Part shown: positions 27,524 to 37,516 of the stretch, piece by piece
How the letters are laid out: each line of letters begins with the position of its first letter
Position numbering within the stretch: the first letter of the stretch is position 1
Origin: Enterococcus sp. RIT-PI-f
Lineage (GTDB): Bacteria > Bacillota > Bacilli > Lactobacillales > Enterococcaceae
DNA length: 64,000 bases
Assembly (NCBI RefSeq): GCF_001297065.1
Contig: NZ_LHOX01000015.1
Span: 62,001-126,000, forward strand
Direction: 5' to 3'
Made by a program: the position numbers and the translations under genes
The notes under the pieces: model-generated
What the model saw: the letters and a program-made list of their open reading frames with translations, nothing else
The model's database searches: none
Told to the model about the DNA's origin: nothing

Positions 27524-27539
27524 GGGAGCTTTTGCTCCC
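27524..27539 (+). promoter_or_regulatory. GGGAGC-TTTT-GCTCCC hairpin in the tuf leader
   Basis: A 6-base perfect stem with TTTT loop, 51 bases before tuf and not followed by a T run. A TACAAT box at 27498-27503 could be the -10 of an internal tuf promoter, though no good -35 is seen 17 bases upstream. Probably a 5' leader structure. Confidence 0.4.
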
Positions 27540-27589
27540 TACCTATCAAAATATAAAAATAATCTTTTTTTTAGGAGGAACATTTTAAA

Positions 27590-28777
27590 ATGGCAAAAGA
27601 AAAATTTGACCGTTCTAAACCCCACGTTAACATTGGTACGATCGGACACGTTGACCATGGTAAAACTACACTTACAGCTGCAATCACAACTGTATTAGCT
27701 AAAAAAGGCTTGGCAAAAGCATCTGCTTATGACCAAATCGATGGCGCTCCAGAAGAACGCGAACGCGGAATCACTATCTCTACAGCTCACGTTGAGTATG
27801 AAACAGAAGCACGTCACTATGCCCACGTTGACTGCCCAGGACACGCGGACTACGTTAAAAACATGATCACTGGTGCTGCTCAAATGGACGGCGCGATCTT
27901 AGTAGTATCTGCTGCTGATGGTCCTATGCCTCAAACACGCGAACACATCTTGTTATCTCGTAACGTTGGTGTACCATACATCGTTGTTTTCTTAAACAAA
28001 ATGGATATGGTCGATGACGAAGAATTACTTGAATTAGTTGAAATGGAAGTTCGTGACTTATTGTCAGAATATGACTTCCCAGGCGACGACGTTCCTGTAA
28101 TCGCTGGTTCAGCTTTGAAAGCTCTAGAAGGCGAAGCTTCATACGAAGAAAAAATCTTAGAATTGATGGCTGCAGTTGACGAATACGTTCCAACTCCAGA
28201 ACGTGACACTGACAAACCATTCATGATGCCAGTCGAAGACGTATTCTCAATCACTGGACGTGGTACTGTTGCTACAGGCCGTGTTGAACGTGGACAAGTT
28301 CGCGTTGGTGACGAAGTTGAAATCGTTGGTATTGCTGAAGCAACTGCGAAAACAACTGTAACTGGTGTTGAAATGTTCCGTAAATTGTTAGACTATGCTG
28401 AAGCAGGGGATAACATTGGTGCATTGCTACGTGGTGTTGCTCGTGAAGACATCCAACGTGGACAAGTATTAGCTAAAGCTGGTACAATCACACCTCATAC
28501 AAAATTTAAAGCTGAAGTTTACGTTTTAACAAAAGAAGAAGGTGGCCGTCATACGCCATTCTTCACTAACTACCGTCCTCAGTTCTACTTCCGTACAACT
28601 GACGTAACTGGTGTTGTTGAATTACCAGAAGGAATCGAAATGGTTATGCCTGGTGATAACGTTGCTATCGACGTTGAATTGATCCACCCAATCGCTATCG
28701 AAGACGGAACTCGTTTCTCTATTCGTGAAGGCGGACGTACTGTTGGTTCAGGCGTTGTATCTTCAATCCAAGCTTAA
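27590..28777 (+). CDS. tuf: Translation elongation factor Tu
   Basis: 395 residues. Delivers aminoacyl-tRNA to the ribosome. G1 [14 protein letters not shown], switch [11 protein letters not shown]3 DCPGHADY and G4 NKMD are visible; domain II and III barrels are complete. Strong AGGAGG ribosome site and highly biased codons. Separated from fusA by 147 bases with a leader hairpin, and closed by a near-perfect palindromic terminator. Confidence 0.98.
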   Translation: MAKEKFDRSKPHVNIGTIGHVDHGKTTLTAAITTVLAKKGLAKASAYDQIDGAPEERERGITISTAHVEYETEARHYAHVDCPGHADYVKNMITGAAQMDGAILVVSAADGPMPQTREHILLSRNVGVPYIVVFLNKMDMVDDEELLELVEMEVRDLLSEYDFPGDDVPVIAGSALKALEGEASYEEKILELMAAVDEYVPTPERDTDKPFMMPVEDVFSITGRGTVATGRVERGQVRVGDEVEIVGIAEATAKTTVTGVEMFRKLLDYAEAGDNIGALLRGVAREDIQRGQVLAKAGTITPHTKFKAEVYVLTKEEGGRHTPFFTNYRPQFYFRTTDVTGVVELPEGIEMVMPGDNVAIDVELIHPIAIEDGTRFSIREGGRTVGSGVVSSIQA

Positions 28778-28789
28778 TTAGATTGAATC

Positions 28790-28823
28790 AAAAAGCAGAA
28801 GCGCATGCGCTTCTGCTTTTTTT
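28790..28823. terminator. Bidirectional terminator after tuf
   Basis: A5GCAGAAGCGCA and its exact complement form a 16-base-armed palindrome with T and A runs. Serves tuf (+) and the nitroreductase (-). Confidence 0.92.
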
Positions 28824-28826
28824 GCG

Positions 28827-29552
28827 TTATTTTGTTAAATGCTGCTCTTTCAAAAAATGATCGAACCCTTGGTCAGGCGTATGACTATAAAACCCAGCGA
28901 ACTTATCAGACCAAGTCTTTGTTTCTCTCGCTTCCCCGAATGCAGCCATGGTTTGATCGTAGGCAGCAATCAAATCATATGGATACGGTTGATAGCCGTT
29001 ATAGTGGATGACCGCTGCTTCGGGTATGCGTGGTTTGACCTTCATGTCGACGATTGGTTTTCCAATGCTCAAGCCAGCAACAGGGTAAACATACTCTGGC
29101 AAATCGAGGAGTTTTGCAATTTTTTGACTATCTTTTCTGACGCTGCCGGAAATCACAGTCCCTAAACTTAGAGATTCGGCAGCAATCGATGCTGTTTGCA
29201 ACGCGATGCTTGCATCCGTAGTGGCAATCAGGAGTGGTTGATATCCTTCATCGACCAAATAAGGCGTGCCTTTGACATCGGCGACTTGCTTGGTCCGTTG
29301 CAGATCTGCTAGAAATAACAAGAAAACAGAGCTTGCAGCGATGTGGGGATTTCCTGGATTCCAAGCCACCAGTTGTTCACGAATGGCCATATCATCAATC
29401 ACGATGATCGAGTAAGCTTGGCCGTTCATCCAGCTAGGGGCTTGACGAGCAGCTTCTAGAATCGCTTGTAATTGCTCCTTTGGCAGTTGATGTTGCGGAT
29501 CAAATTGACGATAGGTTCTGTGGTTTTGTAAAAGTTCAATGGTTTCGTTCAT
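28827..29552 (-). CDS. NfsA-like flavin nitroreductase/oxidoreductase
   Basis: 241 residues. FMN-binding pattern at the N-terminus (HRTYRQFD ... AARQAPSWMNGQ), a central A-S-I-A-A-E-S-L-S-L-G-T helix and the GLSIGKP segment match the NfsA/FRP branch of NAD(P)H nitroreductases. The start lies inside the last 17 bases of the MocR regulator gene, so the two are translated together. Its role next to vitamin B6 genes is not obvious. Confidence 0.83.
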   Translation of the reverse strand: MNETIELLQNHRTYRQFDPQHQLPKEQLQAILEAARQAPSWMNGQAYSIIVIDDMAIREQLVAWNPGNPHIAASSVFLLFLADLQRTKQVADVKGTPYLVDEGYQPLLIATTDASIALQTASIAAESLSLGTVISGSVRKDSQKIAKLLDLPEYVYPVAGLSIGKPIVDMKVKPRIPEAAVIHYNGYQPYPYDLIAAYDQTMAAFGEARETKTWSDKFAGFYSHTPDQGFDHFLKEQHLTK

Positions 29553-30978
29553 GTGATAGCTCCTTTAATTGTGAAGTGACTTTTTGAAACCGCTCTGTAA
29601 ACAGCGAGAGGTCTTTTTCAGATAACCGTGTGTAATTCAGTCGTACTGCGTTCGTTTCGTTGCTAAACAAAAAAGCAGGGGCCCCTAAGAGTGAATTGCG
29701 CAACAATACTTGCCAATCGTGGCGGTGTAATGATGGGTGTCGCCACTGTAACCAGAAATAAAGCCCGCCTTTGATCGACTGCCATTGCCAATCATCTTTA
29801 AAAGGCAATAGGATTTGTTCGAGGGCTGTTTTTCTGTGCGCCATTTCTTGCAGCAATAGGTGTTTTTGGGAAAAAAATTCAGGTGATTGCAAGGCGCTGT
29901 TTGCTAAAACTTGCGGGAAAATGGTTGTATCAATCGACATACGACGTTTTGCTTGAGCAAACTGTTCTGCCAATGCTTCAGGTGCCAATAGCCACCCGAT
30001 TTTGATCGTTGCACCCAATAGTTTTGACAAGGAACCTAGATAAATCACCGTTTCTGGGGCTAACGTTTTTAATTTTGGTGGTGTTTCTGACAAAGACAAC
30101 TCACCAAAGACATCGTCTTCGATGATTGGAACTTGATACCTTTGACACAGGGCGATGATTGCTTTCCGCCTATTTAAACCCATCGTGTGTCCAGTTGGAT
30201 TTTGAAAGCTTGGGTTTAAGTAAAGAAACTTGATTTTCTTTTCCTTTAACGTACGTTCTAATGCAAGGGGCAAAATGCCTTCATCGTCTTGCTTGATGCC
30301 TACCAGTTGAACGTCCATTGTTGAAAAAAGCGGCAATGCAAATAAGAAAGAAGGGTCTTCAGCGGCAATGCAATCCCCAGAACGCAACAATACTTGCATC
30401 AAAAGTGTGATTCCTTGTGTGGAGCCTGCGGTAATCACTAATTTTTGACCACTAGTGGGTAAAGCGAAGGAATCCACCAAGTGACGCAATAAGGTTTCTT
30501 CTAGTGGTCGGTAACCAGATGCGGATAGGTGCTGACTTTCTTGACGGATTTCTTCCCAAGTAAATGCCGGGAACGTAAAGTTAGGCATCAAGTCAGGAGG
30601 GAGATCACCAGTGTATAAATCAAGGGCCTCAGTGTCCTGTCGTAATTGCTGAATCTTTGTGACGAAGGGATCTTGTTGTAAATAAGGGCTATCTAAAGAA
30701 GCTCTTAAATAAGAGAGGGGTGCTTGCCTGCTGCCCCAACGTCCTTCCAACACCTTAGATCCGCTACCTTGTTTCCTTGAGATCCAGCCAAGGCTTTTGA
30801 GTTCATCTAACGCTTTGACGACAGTCGAACGGTTGACAGAAAAATCAGCGGCTAGATCCCGCTCGGGCGGTAGACGATCTCCAGGTCCATAAAGACCACT
30901 CTGAATTTGATCAATGAAATAGGCGACGATTTGTTGGTAAAGAGGCTGCTTGCTCTTTTTATCGATTTTGTGTACCAT
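29536..30978 (-). CDS. pdxR: MocR/PdxR-type regulator (GntR domain + aminotransferase fold)
   Basis: 480 residues. The winged helix of the GntR family is at about 11-76 (QPLYQQIVAYFIDQIQSG, ERDLAADFSVNRSTVVKALDEL). A linker follows, then a fold-type I aminotransferase domain with NPTG at about 260-263, D288/D289 and the PLP lysine K319 in GSLSKLLG. PdxR proteins bind PLP as signal and control PLP synthesis or salvage. Divergent from a pyridoxal/HMP kinase and an ECF S-component with direct repeats between them, which supports the B6 role. The symbol is given by family and context. Confidence 0.85.
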   Translation of the reverse strand: MVHKIDKKSKQPLYQQIVAYFIDQIQSGLYGPGDRLPPERDLAADFSVNRSTVVKALDELKSLGWISRKQGSGSKVLEGRWGSRQAPLSYLRASLDSPYLQQDPFVTKIQQLRQDTEALDLYTGDLPPDLMPNFTFPAFTWEEIRQESQHLSASGYRPLEETLLRHLVDSFALPTSGQKLVITAGSTQGITLLMQVLLRSGDCIAAEDPSFLFALPLFSTMDVQLVGIKQDDEGILPLALERTLKEKKIKFLYLNPSFQNPTGHTMGLNRRKAIIALCQRYQVPIIEDDVFGELSLSETPPKLKTLAPETVIYLGSLSKLLGATIKIGWLLAPEALAEQFAQAKRRMSIDTTIFPQVLANSALQSPEFFSQKHLLLQEMAHRKTALEQILLPFKDDWQWQSIKGGLYFWLQWRHPSLHRHDWQVLLRNSLLGAPAFLFSNETNAVRLNYTRLSEKDLSLFTERFQKVTSQLKELSHERNH

Positions 30979-31002
30979 GACAACCCACCTTTTATCAATT
31001 GG

Positions 31003-31030
31003 ATGGTTCTAAAATAAGCCAAATGGCTCT
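31003..31030. promoter_or_regulatory. Direct repeat between pdxR and pdxK, candidate PdxR operator
   Basis: ATGGTTCT (31003-31010) and ATGGCTCT (31023-31030) lie in the same orientation exactly 20 bases apart, so on one face of the helix. MocR-type regulators bind direct repeats. The right copy abuts a weak -35 region for the kinase gene, whose -10 is TATACT at 31053-31058, as expected for an activator. Confidence 0.5.
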
Positions 31031-31079
31031 TTTCGTCAAGGGGAAGATTGACTATACTGAGAAAAAAGGGGGCATGAAG

Positions 31080-31901
31080 ATGGAAAAAGTATTAACGATT
31101 GCAGGCTCTGACTCAACAGGCGGGGCGGGGATCGAAGCCGATTTGAAGACATTTCAAGAGTATGGCACATTCGGATTTGCTTCGTTGGCATCGATTGTCA
31201 CGATGGATCCGACGACGGGTTGGCAACACGAGGTAACAGCTATAGCAGCGGATTTGGTTGAAAAACAATTGATCTCAGCACTAGCTGGGGAAGCCATGGA
31301 TGCAGTGAAAACAGGAATGCTAGGCAATGAACAAAATATCAAAGTGGCGGCGCGTGTAATCAAAGAGCGCGGGATCAAACAGGTTGTCATCGATCCAGTG
31401 ATTGCTTGTAAAGGTACCGCGCATATTTTGCAACCAGAAAGTGTAGAGGCAATCATTGCGGATTTATTGCCGCTTGCCGAAGTCGCTACACCGAATTTGG
31501 TTGAGGCCGGTATATTGTCTGGGCTAGGGGATCTAAGGACGGTAGAAGAGATGAAAACAGCTGCCGCGAAGATCCATCATCTAGGAGCAAAAAATGTAGT
31601 GGTGAAAGGTGGTCACCGTTTACAAGGCAGCCAAGCGATCGATGTCTTGTACGATGGATCGACGTTCACAGTGTTAGAGGGACCTCGTATCGATACGGAT
31701 TTTAACCATGGTGCGGGTTGTACTTTTTCGGCAGCTGTGACAGCCGGTTTAGCCAAAGGATGGACAGTGTTGGATAGTGTTCGTGTGGCGAAATCCTTCG
31801 TGGCAGCTGCGATCGAACAAGGAGTATCAATCAACCCGTATGTCGGACATGTATGGCATGGGGCGTATAATGAAGCAGAAAGAAGGATGCACCATGAATG
31901 A
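31080..31901 (+). CDS. pdxK: Pyridoxal / hydroxymethylpyrimidine kinase (PdxK-ThiD family)
   Basis: 273 residues, ribokinase fold. N-terminal TIAGSDSTGGAGIEADLKTF binds the substrate; VTPNLVEAG-like (ATPNLVEAG) and the anion-hole/base segment NHGAGCTFSAA are present. Members phosphorylate pyridoxal, pyridoxine and/or HMP. The pdxR neighbour argues for B6, but ThiD activity is not excluded. ATG 31080 is 7 bases after AGGGGG; an ATG six bases upstream is too close. Overlaps the next gene by 8 bases. Confidence 0.85.
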   Translation: MEKVLTIAGSDSTGGAGIEADLKTFQEYGTFGFASLASIVTMDPTTGWQHEVTAIAADLVEKQLISALAGEAMDAVKTGMLGNEQNIKVAARVIKERGIKQVVIDPVIACKGTAHILQPESVEAIIADLLPLAEVATPNLVEAGILSGLGDLRTVEEMKTAAAKIHHLGAKNVVVKGGHRLQGSQAIDVLYDGSTFTVLEGPRIDTDFNHGAGCTFSAAVTAGLAKGWTVLDSVRVAKSFVAAAIEQGVSINPYVGHVWHGAYNEAERRMHHE

Positions 31902-32442
31902 TCGGAAGATTCAACGGGTGGTACTGGTCGCTCTTTTTGCCGCGTTGACTGTGATTGGTACAATGATTAAGATTCCACTGCCGACCGGTGCCTTCGTCCA
32001 CTTAGGGAATGCGGTTCTTTTGCTGGCGGTATTGTTATTGGGCTATATCAACGGATCGCTGGCAGGTGGGTTGGGTTTTGCCATCTTTGATGTCTTGAAT
32101 GGCTACGCCGCAGAAGCGCCCTATTTCATCCTGGAAAGTTTTATTGTTGGCGCAGCAGCGTACGGTGCCTTTCTTCTATTTAAAAAGAAACCCTATCGTG
32201 TCTGGCAATTGGTCGTTATTGGACTGGCAACAGGAATCGCCAAATTAGCGATGACACAAATCAAGAACACGGTGATGTTGTGGTTTATGGGGAGTGCCTT
32301 CTCACATGCGTGGGCGGCAGCGCTGGTCAAACTGCCGGCGACGGTGATCAATGTGACGGTGACGATCGTGCTGGTGGCCATACTTTATTTCCCATTGAAA
32401 GCAGCGATGGATCGTACATTTCGCGGTAGAATAAATGGATAA
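31894..32442 (+). CDS. ECF transporter S-component, probable vitamin B6 importer
   Basis: 182 residues, five to six hydrophobic helices, no ATPase. It begins RKIQRVVLVALFAALTVIGT with the small-residue helix that docks on EcfT, and continues GAFVHLGNAVLLLAVLLLGY, typical of group II S-components. Co-translated with pdxK, suggesting pyridoxine/pyridoxal uptake (PdxU-type) with the shared EcfA1-A2-T module at 47033. Substrate by context only. Confidence 0.82.
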   Translation: MNDRKIQRVVLVALFAALTVIGTMIKIPLPTGAFVHLGNAVLLLAVLLLGYINGSLAGGLGFAIFDVLNGYAAEAPYFILESFIVGAAAYGAFLLFKKKPYRVWQLVVIGLATGIAKLAMTQIKNTVMLWFMGSAFSHAWAAALVKLPATVINVTVTIVLVAILYFPLKAAMDRTFRGRING

Positions 32443-32473
32443 AAAAGAAGTGTACAATGCTTCTTTTTTTATT
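32443..32473 (+). terminator. Terminator of the pdxK operon
   Basis: AAAAAAGAAG / CTTCTTTTTT with 9-base loop and T run. Confidence 0.75.
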
Positions 32474-32539
32474 TCGTATAATTGAAGAAAGTTTTCAGAA
32501 AGAAATGCAAAAGAATCGCGCATTTCCAATAAAAAAAGC

Positions 32540-32568
32540 TTGCAATCAATGTTTATCCGTAATATAAT
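32540..32568 (+). promoter_or_regulatory. Promoter of the S10 operon
   Basis: -35 TTGCAA (32540-32545), 17 bases, -10 TATAAT (32563-32568). Confidence 0.8.
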
Positions 32569-32574
32569 CATAAA

Positions 32575-32735
32575 GGTGCTGTTTACGTAAAATGCGTAAG
32601 TCACACTGGCAGCAAAGAAATTTCTGCCGGCTACGAAACGAGAGGTTGCGACACGCCCGGACGCTTTGCCATGGACGAGCGTGACGGAAAATTTTCGTGG
32701 AGCTATGTCTACTTTTCAAAATAGGCGAAGGAGGG
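32575..32735 (+). promoter_or_regulatory. Structured 5' leader of the S10 operon
   Basis: The 170-base leader before rpsJ holds at least three stems: TTACG/CGTAA (32583-32599), GGCAG/CTGCC (32608-32628) and CACGC/GCGTG (32652-32693). Firmicutes S10 leaders are structured and in some species mediate feedback by a ribosomal protein. No open frame of note is in it. The exact fold is not computed. Confidence 0.5.
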
Positions 32736-32741
32736 AAAACA

Positions 32742-33050
32742 ATGGCAAAACAAAAAATTCGTATCCGTTTAAAAGCGTATGAACATCGTATTTTAGATCA
32801 ATCAGCGGATAAAATCGTAGAAACTGCAAAAAGAACTGGAGCTGGCGTATCTGGTCCAATTCCATTACCAACTGAACGCAGCTTGTACACGATCATCCGT
32901 GCGACGCACAAATACAAAGATTCACGCGAACAATTCGAAATGCGTACACACAAACGTCTAATCGACATTGTGAATCCAACACCAAAAACAGTTGATGCTT
33001 TAATGAAGCTAGACTTGCCAAGCGGTGTAAACATCGAAATCAAACTATAA
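32742..33050 (+). CDS. rpsJ: 30S ribosomal protein S10
   Basis: 102 residues. Head protein of the 30S subunit, also the antitermination factor NusE. Family start [20 protein letters not shown] and loop [11 protein letters not shown] are conserved. ATG 32742 follows GAAGGAGGG; the frame upstream is leader. First gene of a run of 29 co-oriented genes. Confidence 0.97.
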   Translation: MAKQKIRIRLKAYEHRILDQSADKIVETAKRTGAGVSGPIPLPTERSLYTIIRATHKYKDSREQFEMRTHKRLIDIVNPTPKTVDALMKLDLPSGVNIEIKL

Positions 33051-33069
33051 TTAAATTGGAGGTGTAATC

Positions 33070-33699
33070 ATGACCAAAGGAATCTTAGGGAAAAAAGTGG
33101 GAATGACACAAATCTTCACTGAGTCTGGCGAATTGATTCCAGTAACTGTAGTTGAAGCTACTGCTAACGTAGTACTACAAGTGAAAACAATCGAAAATGA
33201 CGGCTACGAAGCAATTCAAGTCGGCTATCAAGATAAACGTGAAGTTTTGTCTAACAAACCTGCGAAAGGTCATGTTGCGAAAGCAAACACGGCTCCTAAG
33301 CGCTTCATTCGCGAATTCAAGAATGTAGAGCTTGAGGGCTTAGAAGTAGGATCAGAAATCAAAGTTGATATTTTTGAAGCAGGAGACATCATTGATGTAA
33401 CTGGTACTTCGAAAGGTAAAGGATTCCAAGGCGTTATCAAACGTCACGGACAAAGCCGCGGACCAATGTCTCACGGTTCTCGTTACCATCGTCGTCCTGG
33501 TTCAATGGGTCCAGTAGCTCCAAACCGTGTCTTCAAAAACAAACGTCTTGCTGGCCGTATGGGTGGCGATCGTATCACGATCCAAAACTTGGAAATCGTA
33601 CGTGTAGACGCAGAACGCAACGTTATTCTGATCAAAGGAAACGTTCCTGGCGCGAAAAAATCATTGATTACAATCAAATCAGCTGTGAAAGCTAAATAA
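33070..33699 (+). CDS. rplC: 50S ribosomal protein L3
   Basis: 209 residues. Early-assembly protein near the peptidyl transferase centre. Contains [12 protein letters not shown] at the start and the central finger with [19 protein letters not shown], including the glutamine that is methylated in some bacteria. GGAGGTG ribosome site, 19 bases after rpsJ. Confidence 0.97.
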   Translation: MTKGILGKKVGMTQIFTESGELIPVTVVEATANVVLQVKTIENDGYEAIQVGYQDKREVLSNKPAKGHVAKANTAPKRFIREFKNVELEGLEVGSEIKVDIFEAGDIIDVTGTSKGKGFQGVIKRHGQSRGPMSHGSRYHRRPGSMGPVAPNRVFKNKRLAGRMGGDRITIQNLEIVRVDAERNVILIKGNVPGAKKSLITIKSAVKAK

Positions 33700-33728
33700 A
33701 CAGATAGGAAGAAAGGAGGAACTAAGGA

Positions 33729-34352
33729 ATGCCGAATGTAGCATTATTCAAACAAGATGGAAGCCAAAATGGCGAAATTACATTGAACGAAGAAATCTTC
33801 GGAATTGAACCAAATGAAACAGTTGTCTACGATGCAATCATCATGCAACGCGCTTCATTAAGACAAGGAACACACGCTGTGAAAAACCGCAGTGCAGTTC
33901 GAGGCGGTGGCCGTAAACCATGGCGCCAAAAAGGAACTGGTCGTGCCCGTCAAGGTTCGATCCGCTCACCACAATGGCGTGGAGGTGGCGTAGTCTTCGG
34001 ACCAACACCACGTTCATACAGCTACAAACTTCCTAAAAAAGTTCGTCGCTTAGCAATGAAATCTGTATTGTCAGAAAAAGTTGCTTCAAATAACTTGGTA
34101 GCAATCGAAGGATTAAGCTTTGATGCACCTAAAACAAAAGAATTCAAACAAGTTCTTGCTAACTTGACAATTGATTCTAAAGTATTGGTAGTTCTTGAAT
34201 CTGAAAACGACTTTGCCGCTTTATCAGCGCGCAACTTGCCGAAAGTTTCTGTAGTAACTGCTGACAACATTAGTGTTCTTGACATCGTTTCAAGTGACAA
34301 ATTACTTGTAACGAAAACTGCTCTTACTCAGATCGAGGAGGTGCTTGCATAA
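33729..34352 (+). CDS. rplD: 50S ribosomal protein L4
   Basis: 207 residues. Lines the peptide exit tunnel with its extended loop ([19 protein letters not shown], about residues 60-80), where macrolide resistance changes occur; the loop looks wild type. In E. coli L4 is the S10 operon autoregulator. Shares one base with rplW. Confidence 0.97.
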   Translation: MPNVALFKQDGSQNGEITLNEEIFGIEPNETVVYDAIIMQRASLRQGTHAVKNRSAVRGGGRKPWRQKGTGRARQGSIRSPQWRGGGVVFGPTPRSYSYKLPKKVRRLAMKSVLSEKVASNNLVAIEGLSFDAPKTKEFKQVLANLTIDSKVLVVLESENDFAALSARNLPKVSVVTADNISVLDIVSSDKLLVTKTALTQIEEVLA

Positions 34353-34645
34353 TGAACTTACTAGACGTTATTAAACGCCCAGTGATCACTGAAAAATCAA
34401 TGCTTGCCATGGATGACAAGAAATATACTTTTGAAGTGGACACAAAAGTAAACAAAACTTTAGTAAAACAAGCTGTAGAAGCTGCCTTTGACGGTGTGAA
34501 AGTGGCTAACGTGAATATCATCAACGTTCGTCCTAAATTCAAACGCATGGGTAAATATGCAGGATATACAAAAAAACGTCGCAAAGCTGTTGTGACTTTA
34601 ACTGAAGGTTCAAAAGAAATTACAATTTTCGAAGCTGCTGAATAA
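34352..34645 (+). CDS. rplW: 50S ribosomal protein L23
   Basis: 97 residues. Sits at the tunnel exit and docks trigger factor and SRP. Conserved [10 protein letters not shown] at the start and the loop [20 protein letters not shown] overlaps the rplD stop. Confidence 0.97.
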   Translation: MNLLDVIKRPVITEKSMLAMDDKKYTFEVDTKVNKTLVKQAVEAAFDGVKVANVNIINVRPKFKRMGKYAGYTKKRRKAVVTLTEGSKEITIFEAAE

Positions 34646-34684
34646 GTAGTCTACGTATAAATTTTACATGGGAGGGAAAAAGAC

Positions 34685-35515
34685 GTGGCGATTAAAAAGT
34701 ACAAACCTACCACGAACGGCCGTCGTAATATGACAAGTTCTGATTTCGCTGAAATCACAACTTCAACACCAGAAAAAACATTGTTAGCTCCTTTGAAAAA
34801 CAATGCTGGTCGTAACAACAACGGACGTATCACGGTTCGTCATCAAGGTGGCGGTCACAAACGTCAATACCGTATAATCGATTTCAAACGTAACAAGGAC
34901 AATGTCGTTGCTACAGTTAAAACGATTGAATATGATCCAAACCGTTCTGCTAACATTGCGTTAGTACATTACGAGGATGGAGTAAAAGCATACATCTTAG
35001 CACCTAAAGGATTAGAAGTTGGCACAAAGATCGTTTCTGGTCCAGAAGCAGATATCAAAGTAGGGAACGCATTACCACTTGAAAATATTCCAGTTGGTAC
35101 AGTTATCCACAACATTGAAATGAAACCTGGCAAAGGCGGACAATTGATCCGTTCAGCTGGTACAAGTGCACAAGTACTTGGTAAAGAAGGCAAATATGTA
35201 TTGATTCGTTTGAACTCAGGCGAAGTACGTATGATCTTGGCTACTTGCCGTGCAACGATCGGTGCTGTTGGTAATGAACAACATGAATTGATCAACATCG
35301 GTAAAGCTGGACGCTCTCGTTGGATGCGTAAACGCCCAACTGTTCGTGGTAGCGTAATGAACCCTAACGATCACCCACACGGTGGTGGTGAAGGTAAAGC
35401 ACCAATCGGACGTAAAGCACCAGTTTCTCCTTGGGGACAACCTGCTCTTGGGTACAAAACTCGTAACAAAAAAGCAAAATCTGACAAACTTATTGTTCGT
35501 CGTAAAACCAAGTAA
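34685..35515 (+). CDS. rplB: 50S ribosomal protein L2
   Basis: 276 residues. Binds 23S rRNA domain IV and supports subunit joining and peptidyl transfer. The conserved [17 protein letters not shown] segment with the essential histidine is at about residues 223-239. GTG start at 34685 after GGGAGGG. Confidence 0.97.
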   Translation: MAIKKYKPTTNGRRNMTSSDFAEITTSTPEKTLLAPLKNNAGRNNNGRITVRHQGGGHKRQYRIIDFKRNKDNVVATVKTIEYDPNRSANIALVHYEDGVKAYILAPKGLEVGTKIVSGPEADIKVGNALPLENIPVGTVIHNIEMKPGKGGQLIRSAGTSAQVLGKEGKYVLIRLNSGEVRMILATCRATIGAVGNEQHELINIGKAGRSRWMRKRPTVRGSVMNPNDHPHGGGEGKAPIGRKAPVSPWGQPALGYKTRNKKAKSDKLIVRRKTK

Positions 35516-35557
35516 CATTTATGACCGTGTGTCACATATTTTGAGAGGAGGTACACC

Positions 35558-35836
35558 ATGGGTCGTAGTTTGAAAAAAGGACCTTTCGTCGATGATCATT
35601 TGATGAAAAAGGTTGAAGCACAAGAAGGCGCTGAAAAGAAAAAAGTGATCAAAACTTGGTCACGTCGTTCCACAATTTTCCCGAATTTTATCGGATATAC
35701 TATTGCAGTATATGATGGACGGAAACATGTACCAGTTTACATCCAAGAAGACATGGTAGGACACAAATTAGGTGAATTTGCACCAACAAGAACTTATCGC
35801 GGACATGCTGCCGATGATAAGAAAACAAGACGCTAA
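35558..35836 (+). CDS. rpsS: 30S ribosomal protein S19
   Basis: 92 residues. Forms a complex with S13 in the 30S head. Begins [20 protein letters not shown] and ends [11 protein letters not shown], full length. AGAGGAGG ribosome site. Confidence 0.97.
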   Translation: MGRSLKKGPFVDDHLMKKVEAQEGAEKKKVIKTWSRRSTIFPNFIGYTIAVYDGRKHVPVYIQEDMVGHKLGEFAPTRTYRGHAADDKKTRR

Positions 35837-35859
35837 TTTTGAGGGGAGGATATCCAAAA

Positions 35860-36207
35860 ATGGCAGAACAAATTACATCAGCGAAAGCAACTGCTAAAAC
35901 AGTCCGCGTTTCTCCTCGCAAATCACGTCTAGTTATTGACTTAATCAGAGGGAAAAGCGTTGCTGAAGCAATCGCGATCTTAAAGTTCACACCAAACAAA
36001 GCTGCAGGAATCATCGAGAAAGTCTTGATGTCAGCTATCGCTAATGCAGAAAATAATTTTGACTTAGATGTTGAAAACTTGATCGTTTCTGAAGCATTCG
36101 TTAACGAAGGACCAACTATGAAACGGTTCCGTCCACGTGCGAAAGGTTCAGCATCACCAATCAACAAACGTACAAGTCATATTACTGTAGTCGTATCAGA
36201 AAAATAA
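35860..36207 (+). CDS. rplV: 50S ribosomal protein L22
   Basis: 115 residues. Its hairpin ([19 protein letters not shown]) lines the exit tunnel. ATG 35860 is chosen: the frame opens at 35839, but those codons cover the ribosome site GAGGGGAGG. Confidence 0.97.
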   Translation: MAEQITSAKATAKTVRVSPRKSRLVIDLIRGKSVAEAIAILKFTPNKAAGIIEKVLMSAIANAENNFDLDVENLIVSEAFVNEGPTMKRFRPRAKGSASPINKRTSHITVVVSEK

Positions 36208-36220
36208 GGAGGGACAATCA

Positions 36221-36877
36221 GTGGGTCAAAAAGTACATCCAATTGGAATGCGCGTAGGCATCATCCGTGACTGGGATGCTAAATGGTATGCTGAAAAAGA
36301 GTATGCTGAATTTCTACACGAAGATTTGAAAATCCGTAAATTTATCGCATCTAAACTTGCTGATGCCGCAGTGTCAACAGTTGAAATCGAACGCGCAGCA
36401 AACCGCGTGAACGTTTCAATCCACACAGCGAAACCAGGTATGGTTATCGGTAAAGGCGGATCTGAAGTCGAAAACCTAAGAAAAGAATTGAACAGCTTAA
36501 CTGGCAAACGAGTTCACATCAACATTGTTGAAATCAAAAAACCAGATTTAGATGCAAAATTAGTGGGCGAAGGAATTGCACGTCAATTAGAAAACCGTGT
36601 GGCTTTCCGTCGTGCCCAAAAACAAGCGATCCAACGCACAATGCGTTCTGGCGCTAAAGGAATCAAAACACAAGTTTCTGGACGTCTAAACGGTGCCGAT
36701 ATCGCCCGTTCAGAAGGTTATTCAGAAGGAACTGTTCCACTTCATACATTACGTGCGGATATTGATTACGCATGGGAAGAAGCAGATACAACATACGGAA
36801 AACTAGGAGTTAAAGTGTGGATTTATCGTGGAGAAGTTCTTCCAACTAAAAAAAACACTGAGAAAGGAGGGAAATAA
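36221..36877 (+). CDS. rpsC: 30S ribosomal protein S3
   Basis: 218 residues. Head protein at the mRNA entrance with helicase-like role. KH domain [18 protein letters not shown] near residues 70-87, followed by the C-terminal domain with [13 protein letters not shown] start 36221 after AAGGAGGG. Confidence 0.97.
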   Translation: MGQKVHPIGMRVGIIRDWDAKWYAEKEYAEFLHEDLKIRKFIASKLADAAVSTVEIERAANRVNVSIHTAKPGMVIGKGGSEVENLRKELNSLTGKRVHINIVEIKKPDLDAKLVGEGIARQLENRVAFRRAQKQAIQRTMRSGAKGIKTQVSGRLNGADIARSEGYSEGTVPLHTLRADIDYAWEEADTTYGKLGVKVWIYRGEVLPTKKNTEKGGK

Positions 36878-36879
36878 TC

Positions 36880-37314
36880 ATGTTAGTACCTAAACGTGTA
36901 AAACACCGTCGTGAGTTCCGTGGTAAAATGCGCGGTGAAGCAAAAGGCGGCAAAGAAGTGGCTTTCGGTGAATACGGCTTGCAAGCTGTTGAATCTCACT
37001 GGATCACTAACCGCCAAATTGAAGCATCTCGTATCGCCATGACTCGTTATATGAAACGTGGCGGGAAAGTATGGATCAAAATTTTCCCTCACAAATCATA
37101 TACATCAAAAGCTATTGGCGTTCGTATGGGTAAAGGTAAAGGGGCTCCAGAAGGATGGGTATCACCAGTTAAACGTGGAAAAATCATGTTTGAAATTGCC
37201 GGTGTATCTGAAGAAGTGGCGCGTGAAGCGTTACGTCTTGCTTCTCACAAATTACCTATGAAAACGAAAATCGTAAAACGTGAGGAAATGGGTGGTGAAT
37301 CGAATGAAGGTTAA
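36880..37314 (+). CDS. rplP: 50S ribosomal protein L16
   Basis: 144 residues. Contacts A-site tRNA; last steps of 50S assembly depend on it. Motifs [15 protein letters not shown] and [10 protein letters not shown] are intact. Starts 2 bases after rpsC; its end overlaps rpmC by 11 bases. Confidence 0.97.
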   Translation: MLVPKRVKHRREFRGKMRGEAKGGKEVAFGEYGLQAVESHWITNRQIEASRIAMTRYMKRGGKVWIKIFPHKSYTSKAIGVRMGKGKGAPEGWVSPVKRGKIMFEIAGVSEEVAREALRLASHKLPMKTKIVKREEMGGESNEG

Positions 37315-37492
37315 AGAAATCAGAGAATTAACCACTGCCGAAATGCTAGATCAAGAAAAACAATTGAAAGAAGAATTGTTTAATCTTAGATTCCAATTAG
37401 CAACAGGTCAATTAGAAAACACTGCACGTATCAAAGAAGTACGTAAATCGATTGCACGCATCAAAACTGTTTTGCGTGAACAAGCTAAGTAA
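37304..37492 (+). CDS. rpmC: 50S ribosomal protein L29
   Basis: 62 residues, two helices ([20 protein letters not shown] and [20 protein letters not shown]). Lies near the tunnel exit beside L23. ATG 37304 within the last codons of rplP, after GGTGGTG. Confidence 0.96.
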   Translation: MKVKEIRELTTAEMLDQEKQLKEELFNLRFQLATGQLENTARIKEVRKSIARIKTVLREQAK

Positions 37493-37516
37493 TAGTGGAA
37501 GGAGGCCATTTAGCGT

